Source: Geothrix sp. (GTDB lineage Bacteria; Acidobacteriota; Holophagae; Holophagales; Holophagaceae). Taken from it: a stretch of 64,000 nucleotides of DNA. Within the stretch, counting starts at the first letter, position 1. Each line of letters starts with the position of its first letter. The stretch lies in contig NZ_JAHRYQ010000001.1 of NCBI RefSeq assembly GCF_020622065.1, forward strand, positions 806,001 to 870,000, written 5' to 3'. The notes beneath the pieces are model-generated. The model did not search any database, was not told the origin of the DNA, and worked only from the letters and a program-made list of their open reading frames with translations. Shown one piece after another: positions 37,384 through 45,404 of the stretch. The position numbers were made by a program, and so were the translations under genes.

Positions 37384-37905
37384 ATGCGACCGCTGCCCGT
37401 GGGTTCCCGTGCCCTCGTCCCCGCCCTCGCCCTGACCCTTGCGCTGTCCTTCGCACCGGCCTTGGCACGGGCCGCCGCGCCGCCCCCCCAGGCGAAAGAC
37501 TGCGTCGCCTGCCACGACCAGGTGGATCTGGAGGCGTTCCGCCCCCGCGCCCATGGCGGGTTGGCCTGCGTCCAGTGCCACACGGCCATCACCGAGCTTC
37601 CGCATCCCGAAAAGCTGCCGCCGGTGAAGTGTGCCCGCTGCCATGCCCATGAGGCCAAGGACTACGCCAACAGCGTGCATGGCCTGGCCCGCATGAAGGG
37701 GAAGGACCATGCGGCCACCTGCGCCTCCTGCCACGGCAAGGCCCACGAGATCGTCACGAAGAGCGATCCGGCCTCCAAGGTGGCCCGGAAGAACATGGAC
37801 GCCACCTGCGGCAAGTGCCACGACGGGGCCTTCCTGGACAAGCTCAACACCCGGCTGCCCCACCGCGCCTCGCGGATGGACCTGAAGAAGATGCCCGGAA
37901 AGTAG
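37384..37905 (+). CDS. Pentaheme cytochrome c (cytochrome c3/c7-like)
   Basis: 173 residues. The signal peptide ends near ALARA. Five CXXCH haem sites are present: CVACH, CVQCH, CARCH, CASCH and CGKCH. Spaced His residues supply the distal ligands, in the manner of c3/NapC/NrfH-related or tetrahaem cytochromes. It should sit in the periplasm and carry electrons, which suits dissimilatory metal or nitrite metabolism in a Geothrix-like organism. Monocistronic with an AAGGAGG site upstream. Confidence 0.92.
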   Translation: MRPLPVGSRALVPALALTLALSFAPALARAAAPPPQAKDCVACHDQVDLEAFRPRAHGGLACVQCHTAITELPHPEKLPPVKCARCHAHEAKDYANSVHGLARMKGKDHAATCASCHGKAHEIVTKSDPASKVARKNMDATCGKCHDGAFLDKLNTRLPHRASRMDLKKMPGK

Positions 37906-37907
37906 GA

Positions 37908-38422
37908 TCAGGGTCCGTGGCGCCGGGGGAGGAACGCTAGCTCCCGGGCCGCATCCCGAGTGATCCGCGCCCCTTCCGCCCCGGGCAGCCGGTCCGCCTC
38001 CGGGTAGACCTGGTCCTCCTCGAGGGCGTTGTGCGCGGCCAGGCGCTGCTGCACGGCCTCCATCGCCGCCCGGGCCGAAGCCGGGTCGGGTGACGGGCCG
38101 CGCAGGCCCTGCACGGCGGCCGCCAGGGTGGCCATGAAGAAGTCGTGGTCCTCGTGGAGGGCCTGGAGCGTCGCCTGGAGATCGGGTCGATCCTTTGCCA
38201 ATGCGGGGAACACCACCTTGTGCTCGGCGCGGATGTGAACGGCCAGGCGCATCCAGATCCGGTCCAGTGCCCGGTGGGCCTCCTCCGGCCGCCCGTCCTC
38301 CAGGGCCGTCCGCGCCTCCAGGAAGAGGCCATCGATCTCGCGGTGGTCGGTCGTCAGCTCGGCAGTCAGGGAGCGGGCCTGGGGGTCGTCGGCCGGGGCT
38401 CCCTGGGGGAATTCGCTCAAGG
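37908..38422 (-). CDS. Hemerythrin-domain protein
   Basis: 171 residues from TTG at 38422, which follows GGAGG by 7 nt; a GTG at 38474 would give 188 residues but has no good site. It has a four-helix HHE cation-binding domain with TTDHREIDGLF, HIRAEHKVVFPALA, LHEDHDFFMATLA and NALEEDQVYPEADRL. These give the His and Glu ligands of a di-iron centre. Related proteins act in oxygen or nitric-oxide response and iron-sulfur repair. It is unlike the single-domain bacteriohemerythrin at 21957. Confidence 0.83.
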
Positions 38423-38561
38423 AAGGACCTCCTTCTGGCCGAGCCTGCTCCTGGAGAACGATGGGAAACCCCACTCACCACCCGCTTCACGGCGGGTCAT
38501 GGCAGCGGCCTTCGGTCCCCTCCCCGGGTGTCCCACATCCTTTCCGGCCTTGGAAAACGGA
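38423..38561. other. No gene seen
   Basis: Boundary between the last backbone gene and the recombinase remnant. No ORF with coding character and no clear repeat. Confidence 0.6.
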
Positions 38562-39272
38562 GCGTCAAAGCCATCACCCGGGATCAGATCGGGAAGTGGC
38601 ACAGGAAGATCGAAACAAATCATCGTGGCGAACCGGGCCTTGGCAGTCCTGTCATGCATGATGATCCCGGCAATTGAAGAGTGGGAGAATTCGGGAGGGT
38701 GTGAACCCGTGGCTGAATGTGTCACGGAATCCAGAGAATTCAAGGCTTAGTGACATCGCCAAGGCAGAGCTGGCGGCCATCGGACAGGCTTGCAAGTATT
38801 TGGCAGGAGAACACAGCCCATGCGCTTTGGCGGCCGTTCGGGCGGCTCTGCTCTGTTGGGGCGCGTGTCTGAAGTGCCGGGTCTACGCCGAGATCGGGGT
38901 GCCTTCCTGGGAAAAGGCCACGCGATGATTCGGGTTCATAAGACTCGGGGTTCTTCGGGGGGCAAGCGCCTGGCGTTACCAGCGCCCGCCGAGAAGATCC
39001 TTCGCGGCCTTCCGAAGGAGAAGGGCAACCCTCACGACTCCCCGGGCAGAGCCAAGGGAGAATCCCTCACGCGAAACGGACGCCACAAGACATGACTGGC
39101 CGTTTGTGAGAGAGCTGGGATCAAGGACCTGCACCTGCACGATTCTCGGTCACTGGCCGCGTCCTAGGCCGGGGCACAGGCGATCAACCCTAAGACTGGT
39201 GCGGATCTGCCCGGACACAAGGGTGCCAGAACGACAGAGAAGCGCTACGCCAAAGTCAGGAAGGCCAGATAG
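38562..39272 (+). pseudogene. Degenerate tyrosine recombinase (site-specific integrase remnant)
   Basis: Recognisable pieces lie in order but in different frames and with in-frame stops. ITRDQIGKWHRKIETNH and ANRALAVLSCMM are the core-binding domain. GVNPWLNVSRNPENSRL and IAKAELAAIGQA precede a catalytic-domain stretch with RAALLCWGACLK. IRVHKTRGSSGGKRLALPAP follows, and the C-terminal box reads AGIKDLHLHDSR, then LPGHKGARTTEKRYAKVRKA. The usual HxLRH reads HDSRS and the LLGHK region is damaged; the final Tyr is present. The plan resembles phage or genomic-island integrases rather than integron IntI. The gene cannot make an active enzyme. Confidence 0.75.
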
Positions 39273-39595
39273 GCTGCTGCCTCGGTGAGCGCACCGATTG
39301 CAGAGGCATGGGGCGGGTAGCCAAGACTTCTGGCTCCATGTGGGAAAAGGGGGGCCTCTTTACCGGAGGTTCTGTTATCCGTTTGGTGGTTCATCGGAGG
39401 CCGGATTTGCCTAGAATTTAAGCCGCATCATACTCATAGGCATCAACCCCCGAATTTCACCTCTGGTCCGCAATTTTTTAGTCTGCATAACCAGTCAGCG
39501 CACTTCCGAAGTTCCCGGTGTTTTCAATCCTTTCGCTTTTCCCCTACCGGACTAGGCGAACTACGAACATCTTCGTCTTCGCCGTCCAATTCAAA
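39273..39595. other. Leader region before the cassette array, no gene
   Basis: 323 nt with no coding ORF that I accept; an ORF reading from 39518 is better explained as an upstream extension of the first cassette gene. This stretch should contain the attachment-site side (attI or its equivalent) and any cassette promoter. A weak sigma-70-like pair is TTGCCT at 39407 and TACTCA at 39431 with an 18-nt spacer. No intI-like reading frame is present on either strand. Confidence 0.4.
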
Positions 39596-39616
39596 GTTAG
39601 GGCTCATGGAGTCATC

Positions 39617-40345
39617 GTGCTTACCTCTGCTGGCCTTCTTTCAAAACTGCTTACGCTTATTGCCGAGAAGTCAGCATCGAAACTAATCACGCTCCCATTT
39701 GATAAACGCAAGAAGGCCTGTCGGACTTTGACCAAGCTTTACTACTCTGTCCAGTGCCTCGACGATGTCACTCAAACCCTGCTCTATACCTTTCAAGGGT
39801 TTATCAAATATGGAACAGCAAGCGCCCTAGTGACATGTCTACGGAACCACCAAAGGGACCTCGAGCTCGCATCCAATATGTTCATGGAGCTCTCAGAAGA
39901 GTTACAAGGTGGTCTGGAAATCATCGACCCATCGCTGGCCAAGTGCTGCAGTGCTATTTATTCCGGCAAGGGTGGTTTTCTTGACTACATTTCGAATTCG
40001 ATAACCATCGACCGCCGAGCAGGCGTAGCTACCATCACGCTTAATATTCCAAACGGGAATGTCGAGCTCAATCAACTTGAAGCCATGTATCAATCTTCAG
40101 AAGAGGCAGAAGCTCAGCATGTCAAACACTTTTGGCCGCATGGAGCCTTTGAATTCCTAAGCCGCGATATACAAAAGATCGATCTCCAAAGTATCAGCAA
40201 TGAAGCCGGCGATGAACTTCTCAGCATGATCCAGAATCAGAACAACCTCCTCAGAGCAGCCAAAGAATCCTTGCGGATTTTGCTCAAGGAGAATTTCACA
40301 ATTGATGAAATATTATTCCAGAATGACAGTCACCCATACCGATGA
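39617..40345 (+). CDS. Cassette 1: hypothetical protein
   Basis: 242 residues from the GTG at 39617. This start is chosen because GGAG lies 5 nt upstream and it falls 15 nt after the GTTAGGG core, the spacing seen in the other cassettes. It is a mainly helical, probably cytoplasmic protein with alternating hydrophobic and charged stretches (LIAEKSASKLITLPFDKRKK). No family recognised. The stop codon is directly before the first attC. Low GC relative to the backbone indicates an origin elsewhere. Confidence 0.7.
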   Translation: MLTSAGLLSKLLTLIAEKSASKLITLPFDKRKKACRTLTKLYYSVQCLDDVTQTLLYTFQGFIKYGTASALVTCLRNHQRDLELASNMFMELSEELQGGLEIIDPSLAKCCSAIYSGKGGFLDYISNSITIDRRAGVATITLNIPNGNVELNQLEAMYQSSEEAEAQHVKHFWPHGAFEFLSRDIQKIDLQSISNEAGDELLSMIQNQNNLLRAAKESLRILLKENFTIDEILFQNDSHPYR

Positions 40346-40346
40346 G

Positions 40347-40470
40347 CCCTAACCCTCCGCTCAAGTCGGACCCCGCCTGCATTGCCTTCCGCTCTCTCTC
40401 AACATTTCGCTACCTCGGCTCCGCTCATCGTCTCGGTGCAGGCGTGGCCGCTTAGCTTCATTCGTTAGGT
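40347..40470 (+). repeat. attC site 1
   Basis: 124 nt. R'' CCCTAAC at 40347 and R' GTTAGGT at 40464. CAAG/CTTG-class inner stem (CAAGTCGG pairs with CCGCTTAG with one extra T). Closes cassette 1. Confidence 0.9.
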
Positions 40471-40475
40471 TTCTG

Positions 40476-40958
40476 ATGCCCGAAACTCGCTTCGACCAAA
40501 GCCAATACCACGCGATGAAGGCCGTGTTCGAAGAAGTTCTCGGCCGTGAAAGCTTCACCAAGGTAAAGGACTATGGCTCAATCAAAGCCTGGCGAACGGA
40601 ATCCAAGAGACTACTTAAAGCGGTTTCCATCTCCCTCGCAGCAACAGTTCAGGTCTATGACGATGAGTGGATGGCAGAGCTTCAAAGCCATATCCAACGG
40701 GGGATTTCTCTTGTCGAATCGTGCTCTGAACTCGATGAACTCTTTTCGAGCCTTGCCGCCACTCTCGCCCGAGTGACATTTCTACAAATCGGGTTTCTTC
40801 CCGTTGGTCACCGCAACATCGATCGGGTTCCGCTTACACCGAGTCAGTGGAAACTCGATCCGGTCCGTAGCGTTCAATATGTTCAGAATGATGAACAGCG
40901 TAAAACACAGCGTCGGCTCCTGTCCCGCAGGAAAGGCCCAGAATTGTGCGAAACCTAA
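40476..40958 (+). CDS. Cassette 2: hypothetical protein
   Basis: 160 residues; the ATG is 5 nt after the attC core. No signal peptide or family recognised. The middle is helical with two hydrophobic patches (LKAVSISLAATVQVY and SSLAATLARVTFLQIG). The C-terminal tail is basic (RRLLSRRKG). The stop TAA is inside the R'' core of attC 2, a typical cassette economy. Confidence 0.65.
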   Translation: MPETRFDQSQYHAMKAVFEEVLGRESFTKVKDYGSIKAWRTESKRLLKAVSISLAATVQVYDDEWMAELQSHIQRGISLVESCSELDELFSSLAATLARVTFLQIGFLPVGHRNIDRVPLTPSQWKLDPVRSVQYVQNDEQRKTQRRLLSRRKGPELCET

Positions 40959-41076
40959 CCCTCCGCTCAACTCGGACCCCGCCTGCATTGCCTTCCGCTC
41001 CTTCTCTTCGTTCCGCTTCCTTGGCTCTGCTCAGCGCCTCGGCACAGGCGGGTCCGGTTAGCTTCATTCGTTAGGC
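40953..41076 (+). repeat. attC site 2
   Basis: 124 nt. R'' ACCTAAC at 40953, R' GTTAGGC at 41070. CAAC/GGTT-class inner stem. Confidence 0.92.
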
Positions 41077-41083
41077 GTTACCC

Positions 41084-41506
41084 ATGAAATCACTCCTCGT
41101 GATGGCCCTTCTACTCATGGCTTGCACGCCACGGACTCCTTCATCAGAGCCATATCAGCCACTGAACGTTGATTTCCGTGATTACTGGGAACCAACATTG
41201 AAATCCACTCCGATTGGATTCAAGTTCCCATCAAACCCGGCCACCTCGGAGAAGGTGGTCATCGATGTTGATACCCAGATTGATAAACAGGGTCTCCCAA
41301 CCGGGGCAAAAGCCACGGCCCAATCCTCAGCCTTTGCATCAGCCGCTGAAGAATATGTTATGGCCTGTATATTTCAACCCGCCAAATTCGATGAAAAGTG
41401 GACGGATTGTACTTTTAGAATCAAAGTTATCTTCAACACTCCTAATCATGAAATCTACTTACGCACTAACAACAACAAGCAGTTTCGATCACCCGATTCC
41501 AAATAA
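41084..41506 (+). CDS. Cassette 3: small lipoprotein, possible TonB C-terminal-like domain
   Basis: 140 residues. Lipobox-type leader MKSLLVMALLLMACTPRTP, so the mature protein would be lipid-anchored at Cys14. The rest includes VVIDVDTQIDKQGLPTGAKA and EEYVMACIFQPAKF, which resemble the strand-turn-helix pattern of TonB C-terminal domains (VxIxPxGxxxxAxV ... Axxxxxxx+FxPA). The match is weak, and the plain label exported lipoprotein is safer. Confidence 0.65.
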   Translation: MKSLLVMALLLMACTPRTPSSEPYQPLNVDFRDYWEPTLKSTPIGFKFPSNPATSEKVVIDVDTQIDKQGLPTGAKATAQSSAFASAAEEYVMACIFQPAKFDEKWTDCTFRIKVIFNTPNHEIYLRTNNNKQFRSPDSK

Positions 41507-41519
41507 TGCAGCCCGTAAC

Positions 41520-41643
41520 GCCTAACCTCTCGCTCAAGTCGGACCACGCCGGCATTGCCTTACGTTCTCTCTCAGCATCTCGCTATCTCGGCTCCGCCCA
41601 TCGCCTCGGTACAGGCGTGGCCGCTTAGCTTCATTCGTTAGGC
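41520..41643 (+). repeat. attC site 3
   Basis: 124 nt. R'' GCCTAAC at 41520, R' GTTAGGC at 41637. CAAG/GCTT class; central part CCACGCCGGCATTG differs slightly from the consensus. Confidence 0.92.
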
Positions 41644-41648
41644 GCTTC

Positions 41649-42113
41649 ATGATTTTCGTCGCCGCCTATGCCCTCTTGGTAGCTGGCCATTCGCCAGTCA
41701 CCAGACCTGTCGCCGAAATAAGGCTTCTCACACGCCGCAGACTTGATCAGGCCTTCCCTCAAATTCGACCGGAGTGCCTCTACGCCGTTCTCGATCAAGA
41801 AACACCGACCTATTTTCAATTTTCCGTTCGCTTTGACCAAGAGAAGTGTGGCGGTAATTTTGCTTCAGACCTGCTCGACCGATTCGTTGTCAGCAAAACC
41901 TCAGGTGTCATCAAGCACTACGAGGTCGCCGGTTGCTTCATCGATTCATATTCCCAATGGCTCAAGCGCCAAAAAAAGCCAACCTCCGAGCGCCTAACCT
42001 CTCGCTCAACTCGGACCCCGCCTGCATTGCCTTTCGCTCTCTCTCAGCATTCCGCTATCTCGGCTCCGCTCGTCGCCTCGGTGCAGGCGGGGCCGGTTAG
42101 CTTCTTTCGTTAG
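41649..42113 (+). CDS. Cassette 4: hypothetical protein whose frame reads through its attC
   Basis: 154 residues. The ATG is 5 nt after the attC core. The N-terminus (MIFVAAYALLVAGHSP) is hydrophobic and may be a leader. The central part has no recognised domain. There is no stop before attC 4, so the last 40 or so residues are encoded by the recombination site and the stop is the TAG inside its GTTAGGC core. The tail is rich in Arg, Thr, Ser and Ala and is probably not functional. No homologous family recognised. Confidence 0.6.
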   Translation: MIFVAAYALLVAGHSPVTRPVAEIRLLTRRRLDQAFPQIRPECLYAVLDQETPTYFQFSVRFDQEKCGGNFASDLLDRFVVSKTSGVIKHYEVAGCFIDSYSQWLKRQKKPTSERLTSRSTRTPPALPFALSQHSAISAPLVASVQAGPVSFFR

Positions 42114-42115
42114 GC
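41992..42115 (+). repeat. attC site 4
   Basis: 124 nt. R'' GCCTAAC at 41992, R' GTTAGGC at 42109. CAAC/GGTT class. The cassette 4 ORF reads through it. Confidence 0.92.
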
Positions 42116-42145
42116 CTCACCACAGCACTCGAAAGGAGACCTCTC

Positions 42146-42520
42146 ATGAGAATTGCGACCATCATCGTACGAAGCCTGATGGGGCTTCTGTTCCTCTTCG
42201 CTTCCATCACATACTTTTTCAAGCTCATCACACCGCCACCGCTTGTTGGTGCAATGAAGGTGTTCAACGATGGACTTGTAGCTTCTGTTTACCTCTTTCC
42301 AACAGTAAAAGTAATTGAACTGTCCTGCGGCCTTGCATTCATGTCAGGGCGGTTTGTTCCACTCGCTTCAATTCTGATATCCCCAATCATCGTCAACATC
42401 CTGTTGATTCATTCTTTCCTCGATCCAAAAGGGCTACCCGTAGCCATCTTCCTAGTCTTGGCCAATTCGTTCGTTGCCTATTCCAATCGTGAAAGCTACA
42501 AGCCTTTGTTCCGGGCCTAA
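42146..42520 (+). CDS. Cassette 5: DoxX-like integral membrane protein
   Basis: 124 residues with a strong AAAGGAGA site. Four hydrophobic helices are visible: IVRSLMGLLFLFASITYFF, VIELSCGLAFM, PLASILISPIIVNILLIH and LPVAIFLVLANSFVAY. The pattern and the S-L-M-G-L-L-F-L-x-A-S start resemble small DoxX/YphA-type membrane proteins; the function of these is generally unknown. Another DoxX-like gene occurs in the backbone at 61408. Confidence 0.75.
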   Translation: MRIATIIVRSLMGLLFLFASITYFFKLITPPPLVGAMKVFNDGLVASVYLFPTVKVIELSCGLAFMSGRFVPLASILISPIIVNILLIHSFLDPKGLPVAIFLVLANSFVAYSNRESYKPLFRA

Positions 42521-42638
42521 CCCTCCGCTCAAGTCGGACCCCGCCTGCATTGCCCTCCCCTCTCTCTCAGCATTTCGCTATCTCGGCTCCGTTCATCGTC
42601 TCGGTGCAGGCGTGGCCGCTTAGCTTCATCCGTTAGGC
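42515..42638 (+). repeat. attC site 5
   Basis: 124 nt. R'' GCCTAAC at 42515, R' GTTAGGC at 42632. CAAG/GCTT class. The stop of cassette 5 lies in R''. Confidence 0.92.
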
Positions 42639-42658
42639 GTCTACCAGTGAGGTCCAGT

Positions 42659-43096
42659 ATGGATCTAAGAAAGAACGGCGCTGTTGCTTCAGGTCTCTGC
42701 CTTCTTCTAGTCATTTTTGGCTGCTCAGATCCAGTGTTCAATTGGATGACTTCATCACCTGCCCCCTGGTGGTACATGGAGTCTGAATACGGAGGTGTAG
42801 TATTCGACGGATCAGAAAACATCAGCACTGGCATTAAATTAAATTTCCATTTAAACAAGTATCTCGCTTGGCATAAGCCGGCAAGTGATGGGTTCTATCT
42901 TTATAAAGCCACCGCGAAGATTCAAGAGAATACAGTAGTGCTTACGGTATACAAGTGCGTCGAATATCGCCAATATCGCAATTTCAACACTAACTTTTCG
43001 GTCGAAGTCCCAATTCCTGGCCCAGGAAAATACAAGATTATCTATAATGACAAGCTTTCAAATTACCCGGTTCTAGGCGCCTTGGAATTACCATAA
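42659..43096 (+). CDS. Cassette 6: lipoprotein of unknown function
   Basis: 145 residues from the ATG at 42659, which follows GAGG by 6 nt. The leader GAVASGLCLLLVIFGCSDP fits a lipobox. The mature part is rich in Tyr, Val and Thr with likely beta strands (YLYKATAKIQENTVVLTVYK). No family recognised. AT-rich. Confidence 0.68.
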   Translation: MDLRKNGAVASGLCLLLVIFGCSDPVFNWMTSSPAPWWYMESEYGGVVFDGSENISTGIKLNFHLNKYLAWHKPASDGFYLYKATAKIQENTVVLTVYKCVEYRQYRNFNTNFSVEVPIPGPGKYKIIYNDKLSNYPVLGALELP

Positions 43097-43111
43097 TTTG
43101 AACATGTCGCC

Positions 43112-43235
43112 GCCTAACCATCCGCTCAAGTCGGACACCACCTGCATTGCCTTTCGCTCTCTCTCAGCATTTCGCTAACTCGCCTCCGCTAGTCGCTTCA
43201 GTGCAGGCGTGGCCGCTTAGCTTCTTCCGTTAGGC
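43112..43235 (+). repeat. attC site 6
   Basis: 124 nt. R'' GCCTAAC at 43112, R' GTTAGGC at 43229. CAAG/GCTT class. Confidence 0.92.
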
Positions 43236-43239
43236 CCCT

Positions 43240-43995
43240 ATGAACATCGGCATCGATCGAGACCAATTCCTTCCAATGCACTCATCGATCACTGAGCTTG
43301 TACTCGAGCTTTGCAGAACCATCAACTCAGAACACATCAAGCGCCATCTACATCGAGGGCTCCTTGTGAGGCTCTCTATGATTGAAAGGGCACTAATTGA
43401 GCTAGATGAAACGACACACAATAGAACCGAGCCCCTCAGCATTTATCAATCAGACCAAGTGTGCTTATTAATTAATTCGTACTACATAAATATTTGTGGT
43501 TCCATGGATAATCTCGCATGGGCACTTTTATATAAATTGAATCCAAAAAATATCGACGAAAACAATTGTGATCATCGTAAATTAGCGACTTTATCAAATT
43601 TAACATTCAAAAACCAATTGAAATCAAATGGTTTAATTAAACTTACAGAATCATTGAATAATTTACAGGATTGGATTGCAGATTTAAAGAAATTCCGTGA
43701 TCCTTCGGCACATCGAATACCACTAATCATCTCGCCTTCAATACTTTCGAAAATTGATCTCGCAAAATATACAGATCTTGATCAAGAAGCTGCTGATCTG
43801 ATCAGTAATGGCAGGCGTAGTGAAGGTATGGAAAAATTTTATGAAAAATGTTCACTTGGCACATTTAGTCCTATATTTATTTGTGAAAATCCAGAATTTG
43901 CAGCTTATCCTATTATCGGGCAACTAAATCATGACCACACACATTGGTTAAAAGCTGTTTTTTCGGTTCTAGATCATGGGTTTACGCTGGCCTAA
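43240..43995 (+). CDS. Cassette 7: HEPN-like protein (putative)
   Basis: 251 residues; the ATG is 4 nt after the attC core. It is a helical protein with KKFRDPSAHRIPL near residue 155, which fits the RX4-6H motif of HEPN domains. It is strongly AT-rich compared with its neighbours. HEPN proteins include RNases of toxin-antitoxin and abortive-infection systems, but many members are inert, and no paired antitoxin ORF is in this cassette. The call rests on the motif and helical pattern only. Confidence 0.55.
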   Translation: MNIGIDRDQFLPMHSSITELVLELCRTINSEHIKRHLHRGLLVRLSMIERALIELDETTHNRTEPLSIYQSDQVCLLINSYYINICGSMDNLAWALLYKLNPKNIDENNCDHRKLATLSNLTFKNQLKSNGLIKLTESLNNLQDWIADLKKFRDPSAHRIPLIISPSILSKIDLAKYTDLDQEAADLISNGRRSEGMEKFYEKCSLGTFSPIFICENPEFAAYPIIGQLNHDHTHWLKAVFSVLDHGFTLA

Positions 43996-44113
43996 CCCTG
44001 CGCTCAACTCCGACCCCGCCTGCATTGCCATTCGCTCTCTCTCAACTTCTCGCTATCTCGACTCCGCTCTTCGCCTCGGTGCAGGCGGGGCCGGTTAGCT
44101 TCATTCGTTAGGC
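43990..44113 (+). repeat. attC site 7
   Basis: 124 nt. R'' GCCTAAC at 43990, R' GTTAGGC at 44107. CAAC/GGTT class with one mismatch (CTCCGA for CTCGGA). Confidence 0.92.
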
Positions 44114-44332
44114 GGCTTTACGGCTTTAATGCGTCCTGCTCCATCATTCTAGTACCCGTTCAGGGGCTGAATTGATACCGTTCGGCGGAATATCTTCCTC
44201 CACTGCCGTTGACGCGTTAGGGTGATGCCCAGTTCAACTGGCCTAAGTTAGCCATTATTCCCAATAAATTATGGCGCTTCTGGCAAATTCCCAACTAGCG
44301 GCCATGCCGCCATATGATAAGGGGGTGTGAAA
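44114..44332. other. Non-coding 5' part of cassette 8
   Basis: 219 nt without an accepted gene. It has a small hairpin CCAGTTCAACTGG near 44229 and a stray GTTAGGG at 44217, which may be leftovers of an older core site. It may carry the promoter for the two genes that follow. Confidence 0.4.
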
Positions 44333-44530
44333 ATGTCATTTCGTCGAGTGTGGCGAGCCCTGGTGGCAACCGCCATGACAATAGCTTTTAGCTCTGGGCC
44401 AGCATTTGCGCGAAGCCCCTCTTGTCCATATCTTGTGATATTCGACCTCACGAGCGGAGAGTGCCGACTCTGGATTTTCGATTCTGAAGATGCAACGACT
44501 TGCTGGTACAACGATGTTGGACCCTGCTAA
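44333..44530 (+). CDS. Cassette 8, gene a: small exported protein
   Basis: 65 residues from the ATG at 44333; AGGGGG lies 7 nt upstream, and a GTG at 44327 is too close to it. Signal peptide MSFRRVWRALVATAMTIAFS ends near GPAFA. The mature peptide has only about 40 residues with three Cys (SCPYLVIFD, GECRLW, TTCWYND) plus one at the C-terminus (GPC), so disulfides are likely. No family recognised. Gene b starts 14 nt later. Confidence 0.6.
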   Translation: MSFRRVWRALVATAMTIAFSSGPAFARSPSCPYLVIFDLTSGECRLWIFDSEDATTCWYNDVGPC

Positions 44531-44544
44531 AAGGAGATTGACAA

Positions 44545-45114
44545 ATGAAAATTCTATTTTTTATTGCATCCCTTGTTTTTTCAGTCAGTGTATTGGCACA
44601 AGACTCCATCAATAGAATCATTCAACTTAATCTTGGCTCCATGGATAAGCTACCGCCTGGGGCTATAGTCTCGTTTAAAGTTCATTCTTCCGTGGGTGAA
44701 TTGGATCCAAGTAAATTTGGAGGCCGTGGAGAATTTACAAAAGATGATATTTCCTCACGAGATTTGATTTCAGGCGACATCAGCTATTCCGAAATCGTTC
44801 AAGCGGATGGTTCACTCCCTTCCAAAGTCTTTCCTATAGAATTAGGCCAAGTATCCTCAAGTTCTGTAGGCGGAAAGAAGAGTTTAATTCTATTTCAAGT
44901 AGATATTTTAATTTCAAGAGATGGCTCAACTCTTTTCGAAAAAACTAGCACACTACCCTTTCTTGTCCAACCCTTCCATCGAGACAATATTCCCGTCTGT
45001 ATATCTGTTTTCCACAGAGTTGTTCCTTCTGGACAGATATCATGGGGAATTAGTCGGCACAGTTGTGAACAACCATTGGAATTGGAAAAGAAGAAGTCAT
45101 TTAAAAAACAATAA
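44545..45114 (+). CDS. Cassette 8, gene b: exported protein of unknown function
   Basis: 189 residues. AAGGAGATTGACAA precedes the ATG. Signal peptide MKILFFIASLVFSVSVLA. The mature part looks like a beta-rich domain (GAIVSFKVHSSVGELD, KSLILFQVDILISRDGSTLF). The C-terminus is basic (LELEKKKSFKKQ). No family recognised. Very AT-rich. The pair with gene a makes this a two-gene cassette, unusual for integrons. Confidence 0.68.
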   Translation: MKILFFIASLVFSVSVLAQDSINRIIQLNLGSMDKLPPGAIVSFKVHSSVGELDPSKFGGRGEFTKDDISSRDLISGDISYSEIVQADGSLPSKVFPIELGQVSSSSVGGKKSLILFQVDILISRDGSTLFEKTSTLPFLVQPFHRDNIPVCISVFHRVVPSGQISWGISRHSCEQPLELEKKKSFKKQ

Positions 45115-45272
45115 AGAGGTCATAATTTGAATAAGATACCACCTGAGCTTCATGTTCCAATAACCAGGAATGTGAAGCTCAGTTGGCATATAATGCAAAC
45201 AACTAATGCGCCTATTAAGAATGCTTAAACTATATTATAATTCACGCTTTTAATAACTCTAACTGTCCGGCT

Positions 45273-45396
45273 GCCTAACCTTACGCTCAACTCGGACCCC
45301 GCCTGCATTGCCTTCCGTTCTCTCTCAGCTTCTCGCTATATCGTCTTCGTTCATCGCCTCGGTGCAGGCGCGGCCGGTTAGCTTCATTCGTTAGGC
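45273..45396 (+). repeat. attC site 8
   Basis: 124 nt. R'' GCCTAAC at 45273, R' GTTAGGC at 45390. CAAC/GGTT class. The 158 nt before it (45115-45272) are AT-rich and hold no gene. Confidence 0.92.
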
Positions 45397-45404
45397 GCCG
45401 CCGC

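Noticed and set aside
38562-39272. An integron integrase at the left end of the array
   Set aside because: The recognisable segments match island/phage-type tyrosine recombinases, lie on the same strand as the cassettes and are broken. No IntI-specific segment is seen.
39518-39616. ATG at 39518 as the start of cassette 1
   Set aside because: It would begin outside the cassette, upstream of the GTTAGGG core, and has no ribosome site. GTG at 39617 has both the right place and GGAG.
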